From: Microbacterium sp. BR1
GTDB taxonomy: Bacteria; Actinomycetota; Actinomycetes; Actinomycetales; Microbacteriaceae
Direction: 5' to 3'
Length of the DNA: 64,000 nt
Assembly: GCF_002812725.1 (NCBI RefSeq)
Contig: NZ_NMUN01000006.1
Location: 1-64,000, forward strand
The position numbers and the translations under genes are program-made. Of this stretch, positions 25,709-35,487 are shown piece after piece. The notes beneath the pieces are model-generated. The model saw only the letters and a program-made list of their open reading frames with translations. It was not told the origin of the DNA and did no database searches. The first letter of the stretch is position 1; every line of letters starts with the position of its first letter.

Positions 25709-26683
25709 TCAGGGTGCCGGTGATGGCGTCGTGGTCGGGGCAACCGTCGGCGTGGGGGTCGGCGTCGAGAAGTAGGCCTCACTCGCGAGGGTCAGCACGA
25801 ACTGCGCGAACTCTTTCGCATCGGTCAGGTCGCCGTTGTACGGCTTGCCGTTGACGTAGACCTTCGGGCCGGTCAGTGCAGCATCCGTGCCCTCGACGGG
25901 CTCGGCCAGTGCGCGAGCCGTGGCCTTCTGAACCCACGGCACGAAGCTGGCGTTCTCGATGCACCGGGTGACGCGCTTGGGGTTCTCGACCCCCACCGCC
26001 TGGGCGAGCACGGCCAGGTCGGCGTCACTGAGCCCGTCGGTGTCGATCTCCGGGCGCTGCTCGAGCAGTTTGTGGTTGAACGCGAAGAACGAGTCCGGCG
26101 CGTAGGTGGCGACACATGCGGCGGCGCCCGCCGAACGGAGCGAGTACTTCGTTCCGTTCGACTTGCCCGTCAGGAGTGCGACCGGGTGGTACGAGATCGT
26201 CGCCGCGCTCTCCGAGACCCATTCCGAGAGCTGCTGGGAGTTCGCGAGCTGGAAGTCCGAGGATGCCTGCGACAGATAGTCGACGTAGACCTCGATCTGC
26301 AGGGGCTGCTGGGTGGACGACGGTTCGGGGGACGCGCCCGGAGCGGGCGCGTCGGAGGGCGCCGCGTCGCTGGCCGAGGGCGGGTTTTCGGCGCTGCTGC
26401 CACCGCCCGAGAAGGATGCCAGCACGCTGGCCGGAATCGAGTCGACCGTGATGCCGTCGTCCTGCACATCGGGAGAGAGCTGCGGCTGCGAGGCGGACTC
26501 GCCGAGCGTCCACGCCACCGCGATGCCGGCGCCGACCACGACCGCTGCCACGACGACGCTGCCGACGACGATGCGTGCGACGCGCCCGCGGCGCTGGCGC
26601 GCCTGCACCGCGGCCGCCTTCTCACGCACGGCCTCACGGCGGTCGCGGCGTGCGGGGACGTTGGGCGTCTCATCGCTCGACAT
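25709..26683 (-). CDS. DsbA-like thioredoxin-fold protein lacking the CxxC motif
   Basis: A 324-residue membrane-anchored protein: basic cytoplasmic N-terminus, one TM helix (IVVGSVVVAAVVVGAGIAVAW), a Ser/Pro/Ala linker of about 70 residues, then a DsbA/DSBA-like domain (IEVYVDYLSQASSDFQLANS to TGPKVYVNGKPYNGDL) and a Thr/Pro tail. In DsbA-type proteins a CxxC follows the first strand; here it reads DYLSQASSDF with no cysteine. It is therefore not an ordinary disulfide oxidoreductase. A holdase, binding or scaffold role is possible. It starts at ATG 26683, divergent from the ABC ATPase gene. Confidence 0.85.
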   Translation of the reverse strand: MSSDETPNVPARRDRREAVREKAAAVQARQRRGRVARIVVGSVVVAAVVVGAGIAVAWTLGESASQPQLSPDVQDDGITVDSIPASVLASFSGGGSSAENPPSASDAAPSDAPAPGASPEPSSTQQPLQIEVYVDYLSQASSDFQLANSQQLSEWVSESAATISYHPVALLTGKSNGTKYSLRSAGAAACVATYAPDSFFAFNHKLLEQRPEIDTDGLSDADLAVLAQAVGVENPKRVTRCIENASFVPWVQKATARALAEPVEGTDAALTGPKVYVNGKPYNGDLTDAKEFAQFVLTLASEAYFSTPTPTPTVAPTTTPSPAP

Positions 26684-26917
26684 GGAACCTCTGAATCACT
26701 CGGCCGGGAGCATCGGGCGCTCCCGGGTAGGACACGCGCGGGTAGAGCGACATCCGTATCCGATGCTAGCCAGCCAGGCTGGGAAACACCCAGACGGGCG
26801 CGCGTTTGCTGTGTCATACTTTCCGCGGGCCCGAAGAAGCGCCTGCGGCGGCTCAACCCCGCCACTTCCATTCACTACGGATCGTCCGGCACGTACCTGC
26901 CGGTGAAGGAGAAAACA

Positions 26918-28021
26918 ATGTCGTCTGTCACGTTCGACAACGCCACCCGCCTGTACCCCGGCGGGGAGCGACCCGCCGTCGACAAGCTGAGCCTGGATGT
27001 CGCCGATGGCGAGTTCCTCGTTCTCGTCGGCCCCTCGGGCTGCGGCAAGTCCACGTCGCTGCGTATGCTCGCGGGCCTCGAAGAGGTCAACTCGGGACGC
27101 ATCCTGATCGGTGACCGCGATGTCACCGACGTGCCGCCGAAGGATCGCGATATTGCGATGGTCTTCCAGAACTACGCCCTCTACCCGCACATGACGGTGG
27201 CCGAGAACATGGGCTTCGCCCTGAAGATCGCCGGTGTCGGCAAGGACGAGCGCGCCGCCCGCGTGCTCGAGGCGGCGAAGCTGCTCGACCTCGAGCAGTA
27301 CCTGACCCGCAAGCCCAAGGCCCTCTCGGGTGGCCAGCGTCAGCGCGTCGCAATGGGTCGCGCCATCGTCCGTCAGCCCCAGGTGTTCCTCATGGACGAG
27401 CCGCTGTCGAACCTCGACGCCAAGCTCCGCGTCCAGACGCGCACGCAGATCGCCTCGCTCCAGCGCCGCCTCGGCGTCACCACGGTGTACGTCACGCACG
27501 ACCAGACCGAGGCGCTCACGATGGGCGACCGCATCGCCGTGCTGAAGGACGGCATCCTGCAGCAGGTCGGCACGCCGCGCGACCTGTACGAGACGCCCAA
27601 GAACGTCTTCGTCGCCGGATTCATCGGATCGCCCGCCATGAACCTGTTCACGGTTCCCCTCACCGAGGGCGGCGTGCAGTTCGGCAGCTCGGTCGTCGGT
27701 ATCGAGGCCGACACCCTCAGCCGGGCCCACGGCAGCGAGGTCACGATCGGTGTCCGGCCCGAGGACGTCGTGCTCGGCCCGGCAGATGGTTCGGGCCTGT
27801 CGGTCACGGTCGACCTGGTCGAAGAGCTCGGCGCCGACGGATACCTCTACGGCCACGCAGACGTGCTGGGCAAGCGCACCGACCTGGTTGCCCGCGTCGA
27901 CGGCCGTAACCACCCGAACGCCGGCGAGACGGTCACGCTCGCGCCGGTCCCCGGACACATGCACGTGTTCGACGTCGTCACGGGCGAGCGCCTGAGCGAC
28001 AAGCCGGTCGTCTCCGCGTAA
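26918..28021 (+). CDS. Sugar ABC transporter ATPase, MsmK/UgpC type
   Basis: A 367-residue ATP-binding subunit. Walker [11 protein letters not shown] loop in VFQNYALYPH, signature LSGGQRQRVAMGRA, Walker B FLMDEPLSNLDAKLR, H loop VTHDQTEA, and a C-terminal OB/TOBE domain. In actinobacteria such stand-alone ATPases (MsiK-like) energise several sugar importers; no permease or binding protein is adjacent, which fits a shared ATPase. GAAGGAGA precedes ATG 26918. Confidence 0.92.
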   Translation: MSSVTFDNATRLYPGGERPAVDKLSLDVADGEFLVLVGPSGCGKSTSLRMLAGLEEVNSGRILIGDRDVTDVPPKDRDIAMVFQNYALYPHMTVAENMGFALKIAGVGKDERAARVLEAAKLLDLEQYLTRKPKALSGGQRQRVAMGRAIVRQPQVFLMDEPLSNLDAKLRVQTRTQIASLQRRLGVTTVYVTHDQTEALTMGDRIAVLKDGILQQVGTPRDLYETPKNVFVAGFIGSPAMNLFTVPLTEGGVQFGSSVVGIEADTLSRAHGSEVTIGVRPEDVVLGPADGSGLSVTVDLVEELGADGYLYGHADVLGKRTDLVARVDGRNHPNAGETVTLAPVPGHMHVFDVVTGERLSDKPVVSA

Positions 28022-28028
28022 TACCCTC

Positions 28029-28065
28029 GTGCGGCGCGGGTCCTCTTCGGGGGCCCGCGCCGCAC
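28029..28065 (+). terminator. Hairpin terminator after the ABC ATPase gene
   Basis: GTGCGGCGCGGG pairs with CCCGCGCCGCAC (12 bp, extendable by three) around a short loop. No long T tract, as is common in high-GC actinobacteria. Confidence 0.7.
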
Positions 28066-28135
28066 GCATTCTCGGGCTCGGGACGTGCGAGCCCACAGCC
28101 AAACCATCCACAGGAAACCGAGCCGAGGAGTCACC

Positions 28136-29449
28136 GTGAGCGATGCCCTGAGCATCACCGCGAGCGAGGTCGACCCGGGCCTCTTGACACTGCCGTGGTC
28201 GGTGCCGCTCGCCGAGTGGCCGAGCAGCACGATCGTGTCGCTCCCCAAGGGGCTCTCGCGCCACCTCGTGCGTTTCGCCAATCTGTCGGGCCGTGTCGTC
28301 GCCGTCAAAGAGACGACGGTCGAGATGGCGCGTCGCGAGTACGAGATGCTCGGAAACCTGCACCGACTCGACGTACCCTGCGTCGACCGCGTCGCCGTGA
28401 TCGCGGGACGCACGGATGCCTCGGGCGAGCCGCTTCCCGCAGCGCTGGTGACAGCGCACCTGAAGTTCTCGCTCCCCTATCGCGCCCTGTTCACCCAGGT
28501 GCTGCGCCCCGACACCGCGACCCGCCTGGTTGATGCGCTCGCCGTGCTGCTGGTGCGCCTGCACAACGTCGGGTTCTTCTGGGGCGACGTTTCGCTCTCG
28601 AACACGCTCTTCCGCCGCGACGCCGGCGCCTTCGCCGCCTACCTCGTCGACGCCGAGACCGGTGAACTGCACGAGGGCGGGCTGACGCTCGGCCAGCGCG
28701 AGCACGACCTCGATGTCGCCCGCACGAACATCGCGGGCGAGATCATGGACCTCGAGGCGGGCGGGCGACTCGAGGGCGGGGTCGACGCCGTCGAGATCGC
28801 CGACGGCATCCTCTCGTCGTATCACTCGCTCTGGGCGGCTCTGACCGACCAGGAGAGTTTCTCGGCGGCGGAGTCGTGGCGCCTCACCGAACGGGTGCAG
28901 CGTCTGAACGCGCTCGGCTTCGACATCGGCGAGATGTCGATTCAGGCGGCTCCCGACGGCACCCGTGTCTCGATCCAGCCCAAGGTCGTCGACGCGGGGC
29001 ACCACCAGCGACGCCTGATCCGCCTGACCGGTCTCGATGTCGAAGAGAACCAGGCGCGGCGACTGCTGAACGACCTCGACGAGTTCCGCGCCCGCGTTTC
29101 GCGGCTCGGCGCCGACGAAGAGATGGTCGCCCACGAGTGGCTGACCCGCGTCTTCGAGCCGGTCGTCAAAGCCATTCCCTACGACCTGCGCGCCAAGCTC
29201 GAGCCCGCCGAGGTCTTCCATCAGGTGCTGGAGCACAGGTGGTACATGTCGCAGGAGCGCGGGTCGTCGGTGCCGCTCGCCGAAGCGCTGACGTCGTACA
29301 TCAACGACGTCCTGCGGCACCGCCGCGACGAGGCGACGATCATGGGACCGCCGACCGAGACGCTGGCGATCCCGATCATCGACGACGACGACGCCGAGAT
29401 CGAGCCGGATGCCGAAGCCGACGCGATCGACTGGCGCGACCTGGTCTGA
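28136..29449 (+). CDS. DUF4032 domain protein (kinase-like fold)
   Basis: A 437-residue protein of the actinobacterial DUF4032 family. The N-terminal half resembles lipopolysaccharide-kinase-type folds: VVAVKETTVEMARREYEML like a kinase Lys strand, and FWGDVSLSNTLFRRD like a catalytic loop. The family domain extends to VLEHRWYMSQ. The tail is very acidic (PIIDDDDAEIEPDAEADAID). Substrate unknown. GTG 28136 follows CGAGGAG. Confidence 0.85.
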   Translation: MSDALSITASEVDPGLLTLPWSVPLAEWPSSTIVSLPKGLSRHLVRFANLSGRVVAVKETTVEMARREYEMLGNLHRLDVPCVDRVAVIAGRTDASGEPLPAALVTAHLKFSLPYRALFTQVLRPDTATRLVDALAVLLVRLHNVGFFWGDVSLSNTLFRRDAGAFAAYLVDAETGELHEGGLTLGQREHDLDVARTNIAGEIMDLEAGGRLEGGVDAVEIADGILSSYHSLWAALTDQESFSAAESWRLTERVQRLNALGFDIGEMSIQAAPDGTRVSIQPKVVDAGHHQRRLIRLTGLDVEENQARRLLNDLDEFRARVSRLGADEEMVAHEWLTRVFEPVVKAIPYDLRAKLEPAEVFHQVLEHRWYMSQERGSSVPLAEALTSYINDVLRHRRDEATIMGPPTETLAIPIIDDDDAEIEPDAEADAIDWRDLV

Positions 29450-29489
29450 TCAGGACCCGGTCTGATCAAGGGCTGCCCGGATCACCCGG

Positions 29490-30131
29490 TCAGTAGCCGA
29501 CGGTGAAACGCTCGCGCGAGTGCTTCGGAGACTCCACCTCGTCGATCACGGCGACCGCGAGGTCTGCGCCGGAGATGAACGAGTCGCCCGCCGCATCGGT
29601 CACGATGACCTCGCCTCCATCGCGGTAGTCACCCGTTCGCTCACCCGGGTTCCACACCCCGAAGCCACCCGCGGGATGCACGTAGAACCAATCGACCGAG
29701 GGGTCTCCGGCCTGCAGATCTTCGAGAATGCCGATCGCCTCGAGGGCTTCCGGCTTGTACTCCTCGGTGAAGCTCGGCAGGTCGATCACTCGCGGGCCGC
29801 CGGGCGCCACCAGGCTGCCGCCCGCGCCACCGATCACGCCGATGCGCGTGCCCGGCTGCAGCGTCGCGACGAGCTCGGCGACGGCCGGACGCAGCAACCC
29901 CAACATCGCGCCACGCGCGGGAACCGTCACGATGACGACCTCGGCGCCCTGGATCTCGGCCACGAGACCCGGCACGTCGAGCAGCGTTCCCTCGATGTAC
30001 GTCACCCCGGCGACGCGCTCTGCGGGTGCCGTGCGCGCGACCGACAGCACGGTATGCCCCCGGTTCACCGCCTCGTTGACGATGTGGCTACCGGCGTAGC
30101 CGGTTCCTCCGATGACGGCGATGCGAGACAT
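29490..30131 (-). CDS. NAD(P)-binding oxidoreductase, atypical SDR
   Basis: A 213-residue NAD(P)H-binding protein of the NmrA/YwnB-like group. The dinucleotide motif GGTGYAG is at the very N-terminus; GVIGGAGG and DWFYVHPAGGF are later family marks. The catalytic Tyr-Lys pair of classical SDRs is not evident. Likely a flavin or NADPH-dependent reductase or redox sensor. ATG 30131 is chosen because the motif starts 7 residues later. Confidence 0.82.
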   Translation of the reverse strand: MSRIAVIGGTGYAGSHIVNEAVNRGHTVLSVARTAPAERVAGVTYIEGTLLDVPGLVAEIQGAEVVIVTVPARGAMLGLLRPAVAELVATLQPGTRIGVIGGAGGSLVAPGGPRVIDLPSFTEEYKPEALEAIGILEDLQAGDPSVDWFYVHPAGGFGVWNPGERTGDYRDGGEVIVTDAAGDSFISGADLAVAVIDEVESPKHSRERFTVGY

Positions 30132-30165
30132 CCGAGATCCTTCCGAGAGCGTGCGGACGGGTGGG

Positions 30166-31158
30166 TCAGTCGCCGACGGATGCTCGCAGCGTCGACACCT
30201 GGTAAAGCGCGACGGATGCGGCGATGCCGGCGTTGAGCGATTCGGTGCTGGCAGAGATGGGGATCGACACGATCTGGTCGCACGTTTCGGCCACCAGCCG
30301 CGAGAGCCCCTTGCCCTCGCTGCCGACGACGATGACGATGGGTCGGTCGGCGAGTTCGAGGGCGGGCAACGAGACATCCCCGCCACCGTCCAACCCCAGC
30401 ACGAAGACGCCCTGACGCTTGAAATCCTTCAGCGTCGACGTCAGGTTCGGGGCGACGACGACGGGGGTGCGCGCCGCCGCTCCCGCGCTCGTCTTCCACG
30501 CGGCGCTGTTGACGCTCGCCGAACGACGCTGCGGGAGGATGATGCCGTGCCCGCCGAAAGCAGCGGTCGATCGGATGATCGCGCCCAGATTGCGGGGGTC
30601 GGTGATGCCGTCGAGTGCGACGAAGAGCGGGAGCTTGCCCGCCTCGATGACCTTCTCGAGCAGATCCTGCGGGTGCCCGTACTCGTACGGGGGCACCTTC
30701 AGCGCGACGCCCTGGTGCACGCCGTCGAAACCCGCCATGCGGTCGAGCTCGGGACGCGTGACCTCGAGCACCGGGATCTCGCGATTCGTCGCGATCGACA
30801 ACATCTCCTTGACGCGGTCGTCCATCTCGACGCGCTGGGCGATGTAGAAAGCGGTCGCGGGGATCTTCGCCCGCAGCGCCTCGAGGACCGAATTACGGCC
30901 CGTCACGACCTCGGTCTCTTCGTCCTTCTTCGCGCGAGGCGCTCGCCCCGTGTTCGGGTTCGAGCTCGGCCGCCCCTTGCCGCCGGCGGCGGCGAAGCGC
31001 TCCGCAGCCGCCTTGCGCTTACCGGCCGGGTGCCACGCGCGGTCCTCGGCCTTGGGCGTCGGCCCACGACCTTCGAGCGAACGCTTGTTCTTTCCGCCCG
31101 TGCCCTTCGTCGGGCCCTTCTTGCCCCTGCTCGCGCCGGGCCGTCCTGGCTTAGCCAT
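30166..31158 (-). CDS. rlmB: 23S rRNA (guanosine-2'-O-)-methyltransferase RlmB
   Basis: A 330-residue SpoU-family rRNA methyltransferase. A basic, probably unstructured N-terminal tail of about 80 residues ([20 protein letters not shown]) precedes the substrate-binding domain (VVTGRNSVLEALRA). The SPOUT domain shows the three motifs: DPRNLGAIIRSTAAFG, IVVGSEGKGLSRL and SIPISASTESLNAGIAASV. It methylates G2251 of 23S rRNA in relatives. Its ATG lies inside the end of cysS (8-bp overlap), so both are translated together. Confidence 0.93.
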   Translation of the reverse strand: MAKPGRPGASRGKKGPTKGTGGKNKRSLEGRGPTPKAEDRAWHPAGKRKAAAERFAAAGGKGRPSSNPNTGRAPRAKKDEETEVVTGRNSVLEALRAKIPATAFYIAQRVEMDDRVKEMLSIATNREIPVLEVTRPELDRMAGFDGVHQGVALKVPPYEYGHPQDLLEKVIEAGKLPLFVALDGITDPRNLGAIIRSTAAFGGHGIILPQRRSASVNSAAWKTSAGAAARTPVVVAPNLTSTLKDFKRQGVFVLGLDGGGDVSLPALELADRPIVIVVGSEGKGLSRLVAETCDQIVSIPISASTESLNAGIAASVALYQVSTLRASVGD

Positions 31159-32551
31159 CGATGCTCCAATGCGTGCCGTCTGAGGTGTCTTCGAGAGTGA
31201 TGCCGGCCGCCGCAACGGCGTCGCGGATCCGGTCTGCCGCGGGCCAGTCCTTGCCGGCGCGCGCACGGGCGCGCTGGTCGATCAGGCTCGTGACCAGAGT
31301 ATGCAATGCGCGGGCCTCCGCGCCGTCCGAATGGCCCCGCCACCGCTCGGATGTCGGGTCGATCCCGAGGATCCCGGCCATGGTGTGGACGTGGATGGCG
31401 GAGTTCGTCGCCGCATCCACGTCGGAGGCATCCAGCGCGGCGTTGCCGGCACGCACGGTCTCGTGCAGCACGGCGAGCGCCTCGGGAACGCCCAGATCAT
31501 CGTCCATCGCGGCGACGAACGCGTCGGGAAGGTCGGTGGCGAGCCATCCGTACTCTCCGCCCTTGGCGCGCGCCAGCCGCACGAGGAACGTGCGGATTCG
31601 CTCGAGCGCCGACGCCGCTTCGGCGAACGAAGACTCGGTGATGTCGAGGCTCGACCGGTAGTGCGCCGCGACCAGGGCATAGCGGACAACGAGCGGATCG
31701 TAGGCGCGCAGGATGTCTTCGGCGAGCACGAAGTTGCCGAGCGATTTGGACATCTTCTGCCCGTCGACGGTCACGAGGCCGTTGTGCACCCAGTACCGGG
31801 CGAACGCGTCACCCGCGGCCGCCGACTGCGCGAGCTCGTTCTCGTGATGCGGGAAACGCAGATCGAGGCCGCCGCCGTGGATGTCGAACTCGGGCCCGAG
31901 GTACCGGCGTGACATCGCGGAGCACTCGATGTGCCAACCCGGACGGCCCGCGCCCCACGGAGAATCCCAGCTGGCACTGTCGGGCTCGCCCGCCTTGGCG
32001 CCCTTCCACAGCGCGAAATCGTGAGGATCGCGCTTGCCCCGCGGGTCGGCGTCGGTCGCGGGCTCCATCGCGTCGAGGGACTGACGTGTGAGCTCGCCGT
32101 ACGCGGGCCACGAACGGACATCGAAGTAGACGTCGCCCTCGGCGGCGTACGCGTGTCCCCCGGCGATCAGCCGCGCGATCAGTTCCTGCATCTGCGGGAT
32201 CGACGCCGTCGCGCGCGGTTCGTAGGTCGGCGGGCGGATGCCGATCGCGGAGTACGCGTCCGAGAACGCGCGCTCCATGCGGTACGCGAGCGCCCACCAG
32301 GTCTCGTCGGGCGTAGCGTTCGCGAGCACCTTGTCGTCGATGTCGGTGACATTGCGGACGTAGGTCACGGCACCGACGCGGTGCTCGAGCCACCCGCGCA
32401 GCACGTCGAAAGCGAGCGCACCGCGCAGGTGCCCGAGGTGGGGGCCCGACTGCACGGTCGGGCCACACACATACATCGACACGCGTCCGGGCTCGCTCGG
32501 CACGAAGTCGCGCAGTTGCTGCGCCTTCGTGTCGTAGAGCCGGAGAGTCAC
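31151..32551 (-). CDS. cysS: Cysteinyl-tRNA synthetase
   Basis: A 466-residue class I aminoacyl-tRNA synthetase. HIGH-like PHLGHLRG, zinc ligands beginning with Cys29 in YVCGPT, and KMSKS are intact; a DALR domain and a C-terminal anticodon region follow. It charges tRNA-Cys in the cytoplasm. First gene of the cysS-rlmB pair, which commonly follows ispDF/carD genes in actinobacteria; here an EamA gene is inserted on the other strand. Confidence 0.97.
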   Translation of the reverse strand: MTLRLYDTKAQQLRDFVPSEPGRVSMYVCGPTVQSGPHLGHLRGALAFDVLRGWLEHRVGAVTYVRNVTDIDDKVLANATPDETWWALAYRMERAFSDAYSAIGIRPPTYEPRATASIPQMQELIARLIAGGHAYAAEGDVYFDVRSWPAYGELTRQSLDAMEPATDADPRGKRDPHDFALWKGAKAGEPDSASWDSPWGAGRPGWHIECSAMSRRYLGPEFDIHGGGLDLRFPHHENELAQSAAAGDAFARYWVHNGLVTVDGQKMSKSLGNFVLAEDILRAYDPLVVRYALVAAHYRSSLDITESSFAEAASALERIRTFLVRLARAKGGEYGWLATDLPDAFVAAMDDDLGVPEALAVLHETVRAGNAALDASDVDAATNSAIHVHTMAGILGIDPTSERWRGHSDGAEARALHTLVTSLIDQRARARAGKDWPAADRIRDAVAAAGITLEDTSDGTHWSIDG

Positions 32552-32589
32552 CCACTAACCCTACCGGCGGGCGTTCGGAGCATCGAGCT

Positions 32590-32634
32590 GTCACGAAACG
32601 CTCGATCAGGACAGCGGATGCAGCGTTTCGTGAC
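32590..32634. repeat. Perfect 13-bp inverted repeat between cysS and the EamA gene
   Basis: GTCACGAAACGCT (32590-32602) and AGCGTTTCGTGAC (32622-32634) face each other 19 bp apart, about three helical turns centre to centre. It lies upstream of both divergent genes and could be a paired operator or a fold-back RNA. Confidence 0.7.
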
Positions 32635-32685
32635 GGTTCGATGCACTGGCGTCGCCGGGCATCTCGGTTCCGGTAGAACTGGAGG

Positions 32686-33621
32686 GTGCTTCCCGTCCTC
32701 GCCGTGCTCGCCGCGGCCGTCCTGTTCGGCACGACCGGCACGTCGCAGGCGCTCGGCCCCGAGAACACCACCCCCCTCTCGGTCGGAGCGGTCCGCCTCG
32801 TGCTCGGCGGGACGGGCCTCGCGGTGATCGCCTTCGCCCTCGCCCGCCGCGCGCACCGGCGGGGCACCGTCCCGCCGCGGCCCCGCCTCACCGCGGCACC
32901 CCTTGCCCTCATGGCGTTGACGGGTCTGTGCCTCGCTCTCTACCAGCCGCTGTTCTTCCTCGGCACGGCGCGCAACGGCGTGGCGGTGGGAACGGTCATC
33001 GCGCTCGGCTCGGCGCCGATCCTGGCCGGTGTGCTCGAGTGGTCGCTGACTCGTCGCCGTCCGAGCGGCGCCTGGCTGCTCGCAACGGCGCTCTCCACCG
33101 TCGGCGTCGCCCTCCTCGGCATGGGGGGCGGGACGGATGCCGCGGGAGCCGTCGGCACCGACCCCCTCGGATTCCTCGGCTCGGTCGGCGCGGGCGCGAC
33201 CTTCGCCATCATCGCCAACGCCCAGCGGAGACTGCTGGATGACGGGTGGGACCCGTTCACCGTGGTCGGCGCGATGGGAGCGGGCTCGGCGATGCTCTCC
33301 GCCTGCGTGCTGCCCTTCGTCGACCTCGCGTGGCTCGGCGAACCCGCGGGCCTCGTGATGGCCGTGTGGCTCGGCATCGGGACGATCTCCGTCGCCTACG
33401 TGCTGTTCACGTGGGGACTGAACGGGCTGACCGCGGCGACCGCGGCGACGCTGACCCTCGGTGAGCCACTTACCGCGAGCATCCTGGGCGTCGCCGTGCT
33501 CGGCGAGCGGCTGAGCGTTCTCGCCGTCGCGGGGCTCATCGTGCTCGCGGTCGGCCTCGCAACCCTGGCGTGGGGCTCTCGCGCGCCCCGGGATCCGAAG
33601 CCCTTCGCCGTGGAGGCGTGA
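32686..33621 (+). CDS. EamA family transporter
   Basis: A 311-residue drug/metabolite exporter-type membrane protein with ten predicted helices in two EamA repeats (each with the conserved pattern ending ...LGERLSVLAVAGLIVL in the second). The substrate is unknown; relatives export amino acids or metabolites. GTG 32686 follows TAGAAC by about 7 nt, again a leaderless layout. Divergent from cysS and convergent with ispDF. Confidence 0.85.
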   Translation: MLPVLAVLAAAVLFGTTGTSQALGPENTTPLSVGAVRLVLGGTGLAVIAFALARRAHRRGTVPPRPRLTAAPLALMALTGLCLALYQPLFFLGTARNGVAVGTVIALGSAPILAGVLEWSLTRRRPSGAWLLATALSTVGVALLGMGGGTDAAGAVGTDPLGFLGSVGAGATFAIIANAQRRLLDDGWDPFTVVGAMGAGSAMLSACVLPFVDLAWLGEPAGLVMAVWLGIGTISVAYVLFTWGLNGLTAATAATLTLGEPLTASILGVAVLGERLSVLAVAGLIVLAVGLATLAWGSRAPRDPKPFAVEA

Positions 33622-33625
33622 CGAC

Positions 33626-34858
33626 TCAGACCGGCACGACGAGAGCGACGGCGAAGGCTGCCACGCCCTCGCCACGTCCGGTGAAACCGAGCCCGTCCGT
33701 CGTCGTCGCGGCGACCGACACGGGAGCCCCGAGGATGTCGGAGAGCGCGGCCTCCGCCTCGGCGCGTCGTGCCGAGAAGCGCGGACGATTCGCCTGCACC
33801 TGCACCGAGACGTTTCCGACAGCCCAACCGGCGTTGCCCAGCAGCTCGCGGGTCCGCGCGAGGAAAGCATCGGCGTGGGCGCCCGCGAAATCCGGGCGGT
33901 CGACCCCGAAGTGCATGCCGATGTCGCCGAGTCCGGCGGCGGACAGCAGGGCATCGACGATCGCGTGCGCCACCGCGTCCCCATCCGAATGTCCCGCGAG
34001 CCCGGGTTCGCCAGGCCAGTGCAGGCCTGCAAGCCAGAGGTCCCCCGCACCCGCGAAAGCGTGCGCGTCGGTGCCGACACCGACGCGCGGACCCCGGGCG
34101 ACCCGATCGAACCGGGCGTGGGCAGGGGCGAGGGGCGCCACCAGTCCGCGCGCGCGATCCATGTCTGCGGGGGTGGTGATCTTGAAAGCGAGCGGATCGC
34201 CCGGCACGATGACGATCGGATGTCCTGCCGCGGCCACGAGCGCCGTGTCGTCGGTGTACTCCTGATCGGCGGTCGCGTACGACGCGTCGAGCATCGCGCG
34301 AGGGAACCCCTGCGGGGTCTGAGCCGCCGCGAGGTCGGCTCGATCGACGGCCTCGACCACGACGCCGGAATCGACGCCGGCACCCACGCGCTTGATGGTG
34401 TCGATGACCGGCAACGTCGGAACGACGCCGGATCCGGTCCGGTCGACGGCCTCGATGACCCGTTCGAACACATCGGGTGGGGTGAGCGCGCGCGCGGCGT
34501 CATGGACGAGCACGATCTCGATATCGGCCCAGAGCGCGCCGAGACCCGCGGCAACCGAGCGCTGCCTCGTCTCACCACCCGTGACGACCGAGATCAGATC
34601 GCGACGACGCCCGCTCTCGAGCGGCGGTGCTTCTTCGGATGCCGCCAGCGCCTCGGTGAGCGCATCGCCCTCGCGCCCGGCAGGAGCCACGATGACCACC
34701 TGCGCGGGACCCGCCGCGAGCACGCCCCGGAGGGCGTGCCGCAGCATCGAATGCTCGTCGATGCCGACGAACGCCTTCGGTGCGTTCGCACCGAGGCGCG
34801 TACCCGAACCGCCGGCAACGACGATGATGCCGATGCTCGGCGTTGGCGTGATACCCAC
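33626..34858 (-). CDS. ispDF: Bifunctional IspD/IspF isoprenoid enzyme
   Basis: A 410-residue fusion. Residues 1-245 are IspD (MEP cytidylyltransferase): [21 protein letters not shown], and [15 protein letters not shown]. Residues 250-410 are IspF (MEcPP synthase): [20 protein letters not shown] and [14 protein letters not shown] with the metal-binding Asp/His residues. The two steps are non-sequential in the MEP pathway for isopentenyl diphosphate. The GTG start lies 9 bp after the carD stop, so the two form an operon. Confidence 0.95.
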   Translation of the reverse strand: MGITPTPSIGIIVVAGGSGTRLGANAPKAFVGIDEHSMLRHALRGVLAAGPAQVVIVAPAGREGDALTEALAASEEAPPLESGRRRDLISVVTGGETRQRSVAAGLGALWADIEIVLVHDAARALTPPDVFERVIEAVDRTGSGVVPTLPVIDTIKRVGAGVDSGVVVEAVDRADLAAAQTPQGFPRAMLDASYATADQEYTDDTALVAAAGHPIVIVPGDPLAFKITTPADMDRARGLVAPLAPAHARFDRVARGPRVGVGTDAHAFAGAGDLWLAGLHWPGEPGLAGHSDGDAVAHAIVDALLSAAGLGDIGMHFGVDRPDFAGAHADAFLARTRELLGNAGWAVGNVSVQVQANRPRFSARRAEAEAALSDILGAPVSVAATTTDGLGFTGRGEGVAAFAVALVVPV

Positions 34859-34867
34859 GCCGGGAGC

Positions 34868-35350
34868 CTAGCTTGCGAGGACCTCGTCGAGCACGACACC
34901 CGCGCGCTCTTCGTCGGTCTTCTCGGCGAGCGCCAGCTCAGAGATCAGAATCTGACGAGCCTTGGCCAGCATCCGCTTCTCACCCGCGGACAGACCGCGG
35001 TCCTGGTCGCGGCGCCAGAGGTCACGAACGACCTCGCTCACCTTGATGACATCCCCGGAAGCGAGCTTCTCGAGGTTCGCCTTGTACCGGCGCGACCAGT
35101 TGGTCGGCTCTTCGGTGAACGGTGCGCGCAGCACCTCGAAGACCCGATCGAGACCCTCTTTGCCGATGACATCACGAACGCCGACGAGATCGACATTGTC
35201 TGCCGGGACCTCGATGACGAGATCACCCTGAGTGACGTTGAGCTTCAGGTATCTCTTGGTCTCGCCCTTGATGACCCGGTCTTTGACTTCGATGATCGTC
35301 GCGGCCCCGTGATGGGGGTAAACGACCGTTTCGCCAACCTCAAAAAGCAT
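34868..35350 (-). CDS. carD: CarD-family RNA polymerase-binding regulator
   Basis: A 160-residue CarD protein, essential in mycobacteria, which binds the RNA polymerase beta subunit and stabilises open complexes at rRNA and other promoters. The N-terminal RID domain ([20 protein letters not shown]) and the C-terminal helical DNA-binding domain ([16 protein letters not shown]) are complete. ATG 35350 gives the standard N-terminus. Confidence 0.96.
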   Translation of the reverse strand: MLFEVGETVVYPHHGAATIIEVKDRVIKGETKRYLKLNVTQGDLVIEVPADNVDLVGVRDVIGKEGLDRVFEVLRAPFTEEPTNWSRRYKANLEKLASGDVIKVSEVVRDLWRRDQDRGLSAGEKRMLAKARQILISELALAEKTDEERAGVVLDEVLAS

Positions 35351-35487
35351 GCAGTTATGTCCTTTCGGCAACCTACAGAATACCACAGGGGCCATACGCT
35401 AAGGTTCGCCGTGCACGCACCGCAGCGGCGGCCGAGCGCACCCCCCTAGAATGAGGATGCAACGTCTGCGATCTCCCTGGAGGACCC

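Noticed and set aside
26696..29320. 874-codon minus-strand open frame opposite the ABC ATPase and DUF4032 genes
   Set aside because: No domain motif and typical antisense composition; both plus-strand genes are well supported.
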